From the NCBI GenBank assembly GCA_015709495.1, contig CP054189.1:2542001-2606000 (forward strand): a DNA stretch of 64,000 nucleotides, given 5' to 3'. Below, piece after piece: positions 27,000 to 34,804 of this stretch (position 1 is its first letter; the number at the start of each line of letters is the position of its first letter). This DNA comes from Chthonomonadaceae bacterium. GTDB lineage: Bacteria > Armatimonadota > Fimbriimonadia > Fimbriimonadales > Fimbriimonadaceae. The notes under the pieces are model-generated. The model did not search any database, was not told the origin of the DNA, and worked only from the letters and a program-made list of their open reading frames with translations. Position numbers and translations under genes: made by a program.

Positions 27000-29900
27000 T
27001 TACTGTCTCCTTTCGTCGTCCCGGGCCGGGGGCAACGAGCCGGTCGAAACTTGTTGGGTCAGGGACCTCGTTCGCAGGTTGACGACTGCCTGACGAGCCC
27101 ATCCCAAGCGCGATTGGGCATAGGCCCACGCCTGCTGCTCGAAGGTCCCGCCCACACCGTTTTGCCGGGCCCAGCCTTCGACCATCCGTTGCAGAGAAGC
27201 AGGCTCGCGGGTGTGGCGCGACATTTCAGGCACTGAATCGCCTGCGCCCGCCATCGTGCTCGCGTACTCGATCCGACGGCTGTATTTGTAGGTTTGCCTC
27301 AGCAGTTCGATCGCCTGCGCTTGAGATGTAGGCTGGTGCATGTGGGCTTCCATTTGGGCGAGGCTGCTCGTCGCGCTTTGAGCCTGTTCGGCAAGCCCCC
27401 GTGCGCCGGTCCGCTCCATATATTGCCTTGCGCCTTCCGATATCTGAATCTGCCTGCCGTCCATCGTATCGACCGGATAGTGCGTCGTCGAGTCTGCCGC
27501 TCGCGCAAGGGGCTGTTGGAACCCAACGACGTCCGCAATGCCGGCCCTCGTGCCATAAGCTCCGGGCTGCATCATGAGCATCTCTGCTTGGAGTCGGGCG
27601 ACCTCGGCGTGGTCGACCGGGGTTTGCCTAAGGGCCGCGACTAGCCTTCGCCGGATACTCTGCATCACCATTTCTTGGGCCCTAATCTGGCGTCCGCGTT
27701 CGGAAAGCCCAGGTTCGGCCGTCGCCAGCCTCTGGGCCTCGGTTTGGACCGCCGATGTCAGTCGGTCGGCGATCTGCTGGGCCTCTCGGAACTGGGCCTC
27801 CAATTGCGCTCGCGACTGCGCCTCGAATCTACGCTGGCCTGCGGGGGCGTTCGGGTCGTTCGGGTTGAATTGCGCGAGCATCTGGTCGCGGAACTGGGCG
27901 AACGCCTCGGGGGACATCGTGCGCCGGAGTTCGACAAGGCTTGCGACGTCGAAGGCTCGAGTGACCCCTCCCTGCTGGCCCGCGGGCACTTGAAGGGGCG
28001 CGTCGATCCCGGTCCAAGGGTAGACGTTGACGTCCAGCGTGCGGTCGGGTTCGCCGCCCGTGCGCCGAGTGATCTCACGGTTGAGGGCGTCGGCAGCTTC
28101 TCCAGCCCTTTGTATCTCGCGGGCCACGGCTTCGGGAGTGGTAAGGCGGCTCGTGTCGGCCGGACGAACGCCGATATCGATGTCGCTCCGGAAACCTGGA
28201 GTGCCCGGAGCGTCGAACGTGAGCCCTTGGAATTGAGGGTTTTGTAAGACCGCCTGCTCCGCCTGCGACCGAATTGTCTGCCTCGCTGCATCGATCGCGC
28301 TTTGTTGTTCGGGCGTGAGCCTGGTTCCGAGTTCCTGGAGGTGGCCCCTCCAGTCGCGTATCGAACGGATGAGGTTCTCGGCGGATTGCGGAGTGGGAGT
28401 CTCTTGGAACCTCTCGAGGGCCCGTCGTTGGCTTTCGGACTGGCGGTACTGCTCGCGGGTCATGGAGCGCTCGCCTTCGCCCGGCCTGACTCCGCGCTGA
28501 CTAAGGCCAGGGTCGCTTGGTCTGGCTCCTTCTGGAGCGTCGGCGGGGCGAGTCGTCGGGGCTTCGGGTGGACGCGTCGTCAGAGCGTCGGCGGGTCGAG
28601 TCGTCGGAGCGTCGGCTGGCGCGGGCGCACGAGGGGTCGAGGGCGCGGCGGCGTCGGGTGCAGCGGGCGCAGGGGGCGCGTCGGCGGGTCGAGTCGTCGG
28701 AGCGTCGGCTGGCGTAGGCGCGCGAGAGGTCGAAGGCGCGGCCGCGTCCGGCGCAGCGGGCGCAGGGGGCGCGTCAGGCGAAGGCGGGGGAGGCGCGTCT
28801 GGCGGAGGCGGGGGAGCATCCGGCGGCGGAGGAGTCGCGGTCCTTCGTTGCCTTGCTTGGTCGGCCCTCGTACCGAGGTGGCCACTCAGAAGGTCATAGA
28901 AGTAGTTTCTCGGGTCGGAGAGGTCGCGGACGATCGCATCGATCATCTGGCCCACGGTCATCGCATCTCGCGAACCCCTTGCGTGGTCGTAGATGTTTCG
29001 GGCGATTCGCTGGAAGATCGCTTGGCCCCTGCCCTGAATGACGATGTACTGAAAGGCCCGTACAACGGCCACGCGGCCCCAATGAGCGACCGCAGGATTC
29101 TGGAGGAAGCGCGCCGCGAATCGATTCCCCAGACGGCCCATGAACCTGCCGATGATCAACCCGATCAGCGCGTCGAACGCGATTCCGGCCCAATCGATTC
29201 GATCCCGCAGCCCCAACGAGACCTCTGTCCCTTGTTGAGCTACCTGTTGCACTCCGGCATACCCGACACCGATCACGGTCGCAGTCGCTCCGCCCGTCAC
29301 GACGGTGGCGATGACGCCGACCGTGATCGCGCTCACGTCCCGGACGATTTCAAGTCCGTATACAGCTGCTTCGGCGCCTCGAATCGTGCCCTCTCTGTAC
29401 TCGTAAATCCGGCGTTGGCACTGACGGAGGTGGTGTTGGGCTTGGGCAAGCGCTCGGAACGTCGAAGGCACGTTCCGAGCAATGAGCGCCGCATGAGCCT
29501 GCCGAATCCAATAAGCAGGCGTGAGCCAGATGTCGAGCGAGGGCATCCGTGCGCCGCTCAGAAGGTCCGACACGCCTCCGGTGATCCAGTGGTGATCGCG
29601 CATCCTGCGGTAGTCGTCGTGGCTCTCGGCTCCGGCTTCGATCTGACCCCTCAAGAACCGGTACGAGTTGCGGAGCGCAACCAGCGCCATGAACTTGTTG
29701 ACGCGGCCGTACCACTGGCCCATCACGCGAATGTTGAGGTCGTATTGCTCGGTCTCGTCATCGGGCATGGGTTCGGTTTGCCGCGCGACGGGAGGAGGCA
29801 TGTTCATGTGGGCGACGTTGAACCGCCCGTCAGCAAGATGCCACGCCCGCTGCAGAAGTATGGCGTTGGAGGCAGAGGGCGACGAGGCGAACTCGCGCAG

Positions 29901-32900
29901 CCTGTCGGCGATCGCTTGCGCCCACATTGAGGCAGCTTCGTCGTCGGTCATGGAATCGAGGTCCAAGCTCACCTCGATTTCCATCAGACGAATCGGGCCG
30001 CCCAGCGCTCGGTCGTCCAGAAGTTGGCCGACCCTCGCCAGAGCTACGTCGCCGATTCGCGTCACGCGGGCGTGCTGTTCGGCCGTGACTTCCGCGCCTT
30101 CGGCTTCGATGTCCTTCTGGAAGGTTCGGACGTTCAGGCGGGTTTCTCGGCTTCCGACTCCGGCAAGGACGCGCGATTCGGTCTGCTGCGCTTCGTGTTC
30201 CATGCGCTGGCCCCCGGATCGGGTGTGCTTATCGACTCGCTGCCCGTGCTGGCCGGTCTGCTGGGCGACGTGCGTCAATTCGTGAGCCAGAAGCGCTTTG
30301 CCTTCGGTTCCTTGGGGGTTGTATTCGCCCGCCTTGAAGAACACGTCCGAACCGATCGTAAAGGCGCGCGCTCCGAGTTCTCTTGCCGCGCGGTCCGCTG
30401 CCGGGCCGACATGGACTTTCGCACGACTGGGGTCGAAGCCGACGTAGGGTCCGAGGTCCTTGCGAACATCGGTCGGAAGCGTTTGGCCTGAGCCTCCGGA
30501 CTGCCGGAGTTCGGCCAGCAGAGACGCCGCGTCGGGTTCTTGGACTTGCAGCCCCTTGCCATCTTCACTTCGCTGGATCTTTGCGCGGTTCTCCATTGCG
30601 CGATCCCACAGGCCCATCATCCCTTCGCCGAGCCATTGAAGTCCGCGCCCCGTCCCTCTTAGCACGGGATCGAGCATGGGCCAAGCCAGCTTGGTAGCGT
30701 TGACCGTTGGGGTAATCGGGTCCATTACGAAGGGGATCGCCGGCTTCAGCGGCTTTCGCATCTGGACGTCGAGGGCGTCATAACTCTTCGCTACCTTGTT
30801 GGAAAGCCAGCCTGCTCCTCCGCGCACGAGCGCGTTGACCCATGACATCGTGTTGGTCACGCCCTTGAGCATCGACCGGTCGACGGGAAGCTTCCGCTTG
30901 TGTTTGGCGTCGAACTTGTCGAGAGACTCGATGTAATTCAGGGCGTCGTGCGGATCGATTCCGCCCTTGCGATCGTGTAAGGTCACCGTATCCGCAGTCG
31001 TGTCGGCGCTCTTGCCGTAATAGAGTCTGCGGAAGGCCTTGCCCAACATCGTTTCGTTTAAGGCATACGCGAGAAGAGAATTGGTTCCCGTAGACCCGGC
31101 CACCATGTCCGAGTCGAACGCGTAGTGCTTGTAGGTCGTGCCGGAGGGGAAAAACGGCATCGCGTTGCCGAGCGTGGTAACGTCGAACTGGGAGATCTTC
31201 CCCTTCTTCGCCTTTACTGCTTGAAGGGCGTTCGAGAGGATGATCGAGCCCTGCGAGTGCGCGACCACGTCGATCCGTTTCCCGTCTTCGCCCCCATAGG
31301 TCAGCAGCAGGTTGGTGAGCGCGGTTGTAGCGACGTTGGGGCTGATCCCAAGGATGTCGCCTCCAGCCTGCATCACGTCTCGGAGAAAGCCCGCTGTAGC
31401 GTTGTATACACCGACGACCGGTTTCTTTTTGGCGTTGGCCAGGGCCTGAGCGCGTACGGCGTGCGAAGGTAGATCCGTGTCGATCCCATTGATGAACACT
31501 GTCGCGCCTGCGGCGAGCGCGGCCCGCGCTTCCGTCGCATCGTCAAACGGCGACGCCGGGACTTCCTCGGGCTTCTTCGAAGACCAGTCCGCCTCGTCGC
31601 CGGCGATGAAGGGTCCCGTAATGTCTCCGTCCCTCGCGACCTTACCAAACGGCGACAGATGCTGGATCGCCTTCCTTGTCGCCCACTTACCCGCCTCGAC
31701 CGCCCCCCGGGTTACCACCATCGCGCCGGAACCGACCTTCTTCAAAATGCCGACCGCGAAGCTGCCGACCTTTTCGAGGATCGAAGAAGCGAATCCGCCT
31801 GGGCCTTCCTGCTTCGATTCGCCTTCGGTGGCTTGGCCCTCCCCACCTTCGGCCTCATCCGCATCTTGGACGCCATGAGCGTCCTTCTTCTTGCCGCCCT
31901 CTCCAGTCCCCGACTTTGCTTCTAGTTCCTCGAAGGGCGCCTCGGCTTCGGGGTGACGGGGGTCAATGCGCTCCTCCGGAGCTTCTGCCTCTTCGCGCAG
32001 AGCCTCTCGCGCTCGCTCCATGAGGTGTTGTCCGAACGCAGCCCAGGCGATTCCGTAGTGAAGTGAGGCCTGCGAGTTCAGCGCGAGCGAATGCGCCATA
32101 TCGAGCTTATTGCTCGCGATCATGGAGCGCTGTTGAAGCCTATAAGCCGCGGTGAATTGCCGGTTGGCGAGCACCATCGTCCAAGCGGTGACTGCCCACG
32201 ACTTCAGATTGGCGATGTAGTTCTCGATGTGCGCGAGCCAAGTGCGAGGTATCGCGAGCTGCGTCGCGGCCCAAGATCGCAGCTCACCAAGTTTGTCGAG
32301 AAGCCGCTGAACCGTCGAACCGGCGCGGGATATGGCCTCCGATACGGCTGACGAGATGAAGGGGACGATCTGGAGCGGGTTGCGGATCGCAAGCGCTTGC
32401 CGAACCTTCTCCGTGATCCAGCTCACGAACGACGCAACCTCCTTCACGGCCCAGGTAGCCATTTCTGCAACCTTGAGCGGAAACGCAAGGGCCCATCGCG
32501 CGATCTGCGTTCTCAGGCTCCGCGCTAAGGTCCTGCCAACCACGAACTGGTGCCTTGCGGCACCGAAGATCGCGGATTGGAAGGCTGTGGCTCTTGCCAG
32601 GTTGCTCCCCGCCAAACTGAGGATAAGCGTCGCAGTCGATCGAATCCGCACCCCTTGAGAGGTCAAGATGTTCGCCCATGTATTGAGCATCGCGGGATGA
32701 TGCCCCCGAAAACCGAACTTCCTCATTCGGTCGGAAGCACGCCTGAATCGGTCTGCGCGCTTGATCAACTTCCCCGCGACCTTGTTCGCTTGCTTCCGAT
32801 GGCTGCGAGCCTGACGGAACAACTTGGCCGCTGACTTTGTCATCGGGCTGACGTTGAGAATGATGCGCTCGACGCGCGCCCTGAGGCTGGATTCGAACCT

Positions 32901-33182
32901 CCCGAGGTGGCTAAGAATTCGGCGGGCGCCCGCTGCGGCGCGATTGCGAGCTTGTTTTGCCGCTTCGGCGATTCGCGAACCCCCGGTCTTGACGCGCGAA
33001 ATGAGGCCGCTCGCCTTGCTCCGAATGAAGTTCTTTGCCTTTGCTGCCTGCTCCGCCGCGAAGTCGAGCGCCCTCTCTCCCATCGATTTGATGGTCCTGA
33101 TCCCGCTCCCCACGCGGGAAGCGATCCCAGAAGCGAAATCGGATGCGGAGCGGCCGATCGATCCGATGAAGCCGTCGCTCAT
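27000..33182 (-). CDS. Giant multidomain eCIS cargo/effector: lipase-like, DUF4157 and nucleotidyltransferase-like domains
   Basis: Encodes 2060 aa; ATG 33180-33182 overlaps the previous stop as ATGA, with GGAGG 9 nt upstream. Residues 1-300 are strongly basic and helical. Residues about 560-760 form an alpha/beta-hydrolase-like domain with Ser643 in VAHSQGSII. DUF4157 lies at about 895-985, with HELTH at 967-971 (zincin-like). About 1150-1440 has helical and hydrophobic segments (GVIATVVTGGATATVIGVGY) like a pre-toxin translocation region. About 1447-1560 is a Pro/Ala/Thr linker. Then comes a nucleotidyltransferase-like motif: FRSDIDIGV (Asp1667, Asp1669) with a third acidic residue Asp1717 in LDVNVYPW. 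DUF4157 proteins are frequent eCIS-linked cargo. I infer a polymorphic toxin; no immunity gene is evident. It could alternatively double as the missing tape-measure protein. Confidence 0.85.
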   Translation of the reverse strand: MSDGFIGSIGRSASDFASGIASRVGSGIRTIKSMGERALDFAAEQAAKAKNFIRSKASGLISRVKTGGSRIAEAAKQARNRAAAGARRILSHLGRFESSLRARVERIILNVSPMTKSAAKLFRQARSHRKQANKVAGKLIKRADRFRRASDRMRKFGFRGHHPAMLNTWANILTSQGVRIRSTATLILSLAGSNLARATAFQSAIFGAARHQFVVGRTLARSLRTQIARWALAFPLKVAEMATWAVKEVASFVSWITEKVRQALAIRNPLQIVPFISSAVSEAISRAGSTVQRLLDKLGELRSWAATQLAIPRTWLAHIENYIANLKSWAVTAWTMVLANRQFTAAYRLQQRSMIASNKLDMAHSLALNSQASLHYGIAWAAFGQHLMERAREALREEAEAPEERIDPRHPEAEAPFEELEAKSGTGEGGKKKDAHGVQDADEAEGGEGQATEGESKQEGPGGFASSILEKVGSFAVGILKKVGSGAMVVTRGAVEAGKWATRKAIQHLSPFGKVARDGDITGPFIAGDEADWSSKKPEEVPASPFDDATEARAALAAGATVFINGIDTDLPSHAVRAQALANAKKKPVVGVYNATAGFLRDVMQAGGDILGISPNVATTALTNLLLTYGGEDGKRIDVVAHSQGSIILSNALQAVKAKKGKISQFDVTTLGNAMPFFPSGTTYKHYAFDSDMVAGSTGTNSLLAYALNETMLGKAFRRLYYGKSADTTADTVTLHDRKGGIDPHDALNYIESLDKFDAKHKRKLPVDRSMLKGVTNTMSWVNALVRGGAGWLSNKVAKSYDALDVQMRKPLKPAIPFVMDPITPTVNATKLAWPMLDPVLRGTGRGLQWLGEGMMGLWDRAMENRAKIQRSEDGKGLQVQEPDAASLLAELRQSGGSGQTLPTDVRKDLGPYVGFDPSRAKVHVGPAADRAARELGARAFTIGSDVFFKAGEYNPQGTEGKALLAHELTHVAQQTGQHGQRVDKHTRSGGQRMEHEAQQTESRVLAGVGSRETRLNVRTFQKDIEAEGAEVTAEQHARVTRIGDVALARVGQLLDDRALGGPIRLMEIEVSLDLDSMTDDEAASMWAQAIADRLREFASSPSASNAILLQRAWHLADGRFNVAHMNMPPPVARQTEPMPDDETEQYDLNIRVMGQWYGRVNKFMALVALRNSYRFLRGQIEAGAESHDDYRRMRDHHWITGGVSDLLSGARMPSLDIWLTPAYWIRQAHAALIARNVPSTFRALAQAQHHLRQCQRRIYEYREGTIRGAEAAVYGLEIVRDVSAITVGVIATVVTGGATATVIGVGYAGVQQVAQQGTEVSLGLRDRIDWAGIAFDALIGLIIGRFMGRLGNRFAARFLQNPAVAHWGRVAVVRAFQYIVIQGRGQAIFQRIARNIYDHARGSRDAMTVGQMIDAIVRDLSDPRNYFYDLLSGHLGTRADQARQRRTATPPPPDAPPPPPDAPPPPSPDAPPAPAAPDAAAPSTSRAPTPADAPTTRPADAPPAPAAPDAAAPSTPRAPAPADAPTTRPADALTTRPPEAPTTRPADAPEGARPSDPGLSQRGVRPGEGERSMTREQYRQSESQRRALERFQETPTPQSAENLIRSIRDWRGHLQELGTRLTPEQQSAIDAARQTIRSQAEQAVLQNPQFQGLTFDAPGTPGFRSDIDIGVRPADTSRLTTPEAVAREIQRAGEAADALNREITRRTGGEPDRTLDVNVYPWTGIDAPLQVPAGQQGGVTRAFDVASLVELRRTMSPEAFAQFRDQMLAQFNPNDPNAPAGQRRFEAQSRAQLEAQFREAQQIADRLTSAVQTEAQRLATAEPGLSERGRQIRAQEMVMQSIRRRLVAALRQTPVDHAEVARLQAEMLMMQPGAYGTRAGIADVVGFQQPLARAADSTTHYPVDTMDGRQIQISEGARQYMERTGARGLAEQAQSATSSLAQMEAHMHQPTSQAQAIELLRQTYKYSRRIEYASTMAGAGDSVPEMSRHTREPASLQRMVEGWARQNGVGGTFEQQAWAYAQSRLGWARQAVVNLRTRSLTQQVSTGSLPPARDDERRQ
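28587..28772 (-). repeat. 93-bp tandem repeat (31 codons, two copies) in the Pro/Ala linker
   Basis: Two adjacent 93-bp units differing at a few positions encode near-identical 31-residue Pro/Ala/Thr/Arg segments (APSTSRAPTPADAPTTRPAD and APSTPRAPAPADAPTTRPAD lie 31 residues apart). Bounds are approximate. The period is a multiple of three, so copy-number change would lengthen the linker without a frameshift. Confidence 0.8.
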
Positions 33183-33652
33183 GCGGCGCGTCCTCCAATT
33201 CTGGTGCCGGGGCCCAACTCCGCCGAAGGAGGATCTGAGTCAGCCTCGCCGTCTGGCGCTTCGTCGCCTGTTCCAGAACCGGCTTCGACCTGAACGCACG
33301 CCCCGGAAGCCGATCTGCAACCTCGTTCGGAAACGGGTCGCAAGAAGCTGCGGACCGTCCGCGCAAATCGTCGGAGCGCTATCCGAGCGCGCTCGAACAT
33401 CCGCAACGCCAAGCGGGTGGTCCGAAAAACTCGCACTTTGGATACGGGGGCAAAGGCCCTGCCGACCGGCACGGCATGGGGCGGGCGGATTGGAGTCGGT
33501 TGGATCGAGGGGCGAGGGACCGGGAGGGCATGCCTTCGGACCGATTCGCAGAACCTCTCGACTCGGCTGGGGCGGGCGCGAGCCAAGGCGATCCGCGAAC
33601 GAAACAGCGGCGCTTCGAGCTTGATTCTTGCCTGCACCCCAACGCTATTCAT
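33179..33652 (-). CDS. Hypothetical basic protein upstream of the giant effector
   Basis: Open frame of 157 aa ending in ATGA overlap with the 2060-aa gene. Codon use looks like its neighbours (many GTC, ATC, GAG). The middle is Arg-rich and amphipathic (RLALRMFERARIALRRFART); the C-terminus is acidic and Gly-rich. No ribosome-binding site is obvious before the ATG, and I recognise no family. It could be a loading chaperone for the basic N-terminus of the effector, or merely leader sequence. The precise overlap is the main reason to list it. Confidence 0.45.
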   Translation of the reverse strand: MNSVGVQARIKLEAPLFRSRIALARARPSRVERFCESVRRHALPVPRPSIQPTPIRPPHAVPVGRAFAPVSKVRVFRTTRLALRMFERARIALRRFARTVRSFLRPVSERGCRSASGACVQVEAGSGTGDEAPDGEADSDPPSAELGPGTRIGGRAA

Positions 33653-33735
33653 AGTAACTCGCTCACATCATTTTATAACAATACACTCACATCTGCATCC
33701 TGTTTTTTCCACGATTTCGCTTTTTCGGGCTCATT
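33653..33735 (-). promoter_or_regulatory. AT-rich putative promoter region before the effector operon
   Basis: An AT-rich island in GC-rich surroundings. On the minus strand it contains TATAAAAT (33670-33677) and two direct GATGTGAG copies 24 bp apart that flank it. No clean -35 box is visible. It lies between the DUF6760-like gene and the 157-aa ORF, so it may separate the sheath/tube operon from the effector/baseplate operon. Confidence 0.4.
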
Positions 33736-33774
33736 GAATGCGAAAAGGGGACGATCGACCGCTCGCATTTGCGT

Positions 33775-33951
33775 TCAATCGCCCCCGGTGAGTCGTCGGT
33801 TGATCTTGCTGATTTCAGAAACCCACCGCTGTCTCTCCCGGTGCTCGAGGTTCAGAATATAGTCGAGCGACCAATGGAAGTGGTATGCGATGAACGCGAC
33901 TTCTTCGTAGATGGCTTCTGGGGGGTAGATGGCAAGCCCCCCTTCGATCAG
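33775..33951 (-). CDS. 58-aa DUF6760-like eCIS protein, probable CTG start
   Basis: A short gene. The frame reads LAIYPPEAIYEEVAFIAYHF, then HWSLDYILNLEHRERQRWV and SEISKINRRL, which matches a small protein found next to the tube/assembly genes in many eCIS loci (I recall it as DUF6760; the number is from memory). No ATG, GTG or TTG is available in frame after the previous gene starts to end. CTG at 33949-33951 overlaps the previous TGA as CTGA and has AGGAGG 4 nt before it. That fits the overlapping starts elsewhere in the locus. Confidence 0.78.
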   Translation of the reverse strand: MIEGGLAIYPPEAIYEEVAFIAYHFHWSLDYILNLEHRERQRWVSEISKINRRLTGGD

Positions 33952-34289
33952 TTTCCCTCCTGCTCCTCCGGCTGGAGGCTGGCCTCGTTGATGTCTCGGT
34001 AGAACTCCTGCAGGTACGCAAGGTCTGCCGAAAACAGGTTCTCGATGACCCCGGAGTCGATGCTCTCGACGGTGCCGATCTTCGTAACCACTCTCGCAAG
34101 GAGGATGATTACCAAGTATGCCTGGTTCGCTTTGACGCGAGGATCGCGCAGCGGGGCGATTTCGTCGATGGCGGTCGCCAGACGCATTCGCCCCTTTTTG
34201 TGCACTGTGCCATCCGGCGCGACGTAACCGACCGGCAGGGTGAATTCAAACTCGGTTTGAAGTCCCCCTGATTGGTTCGCCTTTGCCAT
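33948..34289 (-). CDS. Phage tail assembly-chaperone-like small protein
   Basis: Encodes 113 aa, ATG 34287-34289, 11 bp after the tube stop. Sequence such as FEFTLPVGYVAPDGTVHKKG and MRLATAIDEIAPLRDPRVK, then ILLARVVTKIGTVESI, resembles gp41/assembly-chaperone-like proteins encoded after tube genes in phages and eCIS. Its function would be to assist tube or tape assembly in the cytoplasm. Confidence 0.75.
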   Translation of the reverse strand: MAKANQSGGLQTEFEFTLPVGYVAPDGTVHKKGRMRLATAIDEIAPLRDPRVKANQAYLVIILLARVVTKIGTVESIDSGVIENLFSADLAYLQEFYRDINEASLQPEEQEGN

Positions 34290-34300
34290 TTAGTCCAGTC

Positions 34301-34735
34301 CTACTTGACCCTTTCGAGCCCTTCGTGCGCGATTTCCAGTTCCTCGATGGCGATCTCGTTCTTCGACGAATCGAGTGCTGGGCCTTTGAACTTGCACGGC
34401 CAGCCGTTCTTGAAGTTGTACCGAGCCACCTCGTCGCCGTTCGGAGCGTAAAGGGTCACGCTGCCGTTCTTGCGATTGGCCTCGACCATACCTTGCTCGA
34501 TCTTCTCACGCCATTCGTGCAGCTTCTTGTCGTCGGTGATGCCCCTGCGGAGAACGATGTTCGACCACTTGAGAGCCCCCGGGACCTTGTGCACGATAAG
34601 GTTCCCGCCCTTGCCGGTGACGCGGTGTTCGATGACTTCCGTCTCGGAATCGAGACCCGTCACTTCACGAAACACGCCTTCGGTAATGTTGTCGATTTCC
34701 AGATACCAACGAAGTGCGCCTACGCCTTCTGCCAT
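34301..34735 (-). CDS. Tail tube protein 1 (TIGR02241 family, Afp1-like)
   Basis: Encodes 144 aa. Contains ALRWYLEIDNITEGVFREVT, HKVPGALKWSNIVLRRGIT and KNEIAIEELEIAHEGL, the standard tube-protein pattern. It directly follows the sheath gene and should form the hexameric rings of the inner tube. The nucleotide gap to sheath (69 bp) holds a strong hairpin. Confidence 0.94.
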   Translation of the reverse strand: MAEGVGALRWYLEIDNITEGVFREVTGLDSETEVIEHRVTGKGGNLIVHKVPGALKWSNIVLRRGITDDKKLHEWREKIEQGMVEANRKNGSVTLYAPNGDEVARYNFKNGWPCKFKGPALDSSKNEIAIEELEIAHEGLERVK

Positions 34736-34768
34736 GTTATTGCCTCACTGTTCTTTAGGATCATAAGA

Positions 34769-34788
34769 CCCCGGAAATTGTTCCGGGG
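34769..34788 (-). other. Perfect 8-bp GC-rich hairpin between sheath and tube genes
   Basis: CCCCGGAA, a 4-nt loop and TTCCGGGG form a perfect stem on either strand. No long T-run follows, so it is more likely an attenuator or mRNA-stabilising/processing element than a full terminator. It would set the sheath-to-tube expression ratio. Confidence 0.65.
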
Positions 34789-34804
34789 CCTTGGTACGAA
34801 TCGA

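Noticed and set aside
32911-33366. 151-aa minus-strand ORF overlapping the effector N-terminus
   Set aside because: Overlaps the effector out of frame for more than 270 bp; the 157-aa frame with the exact ATGA overlap is the better candidate.
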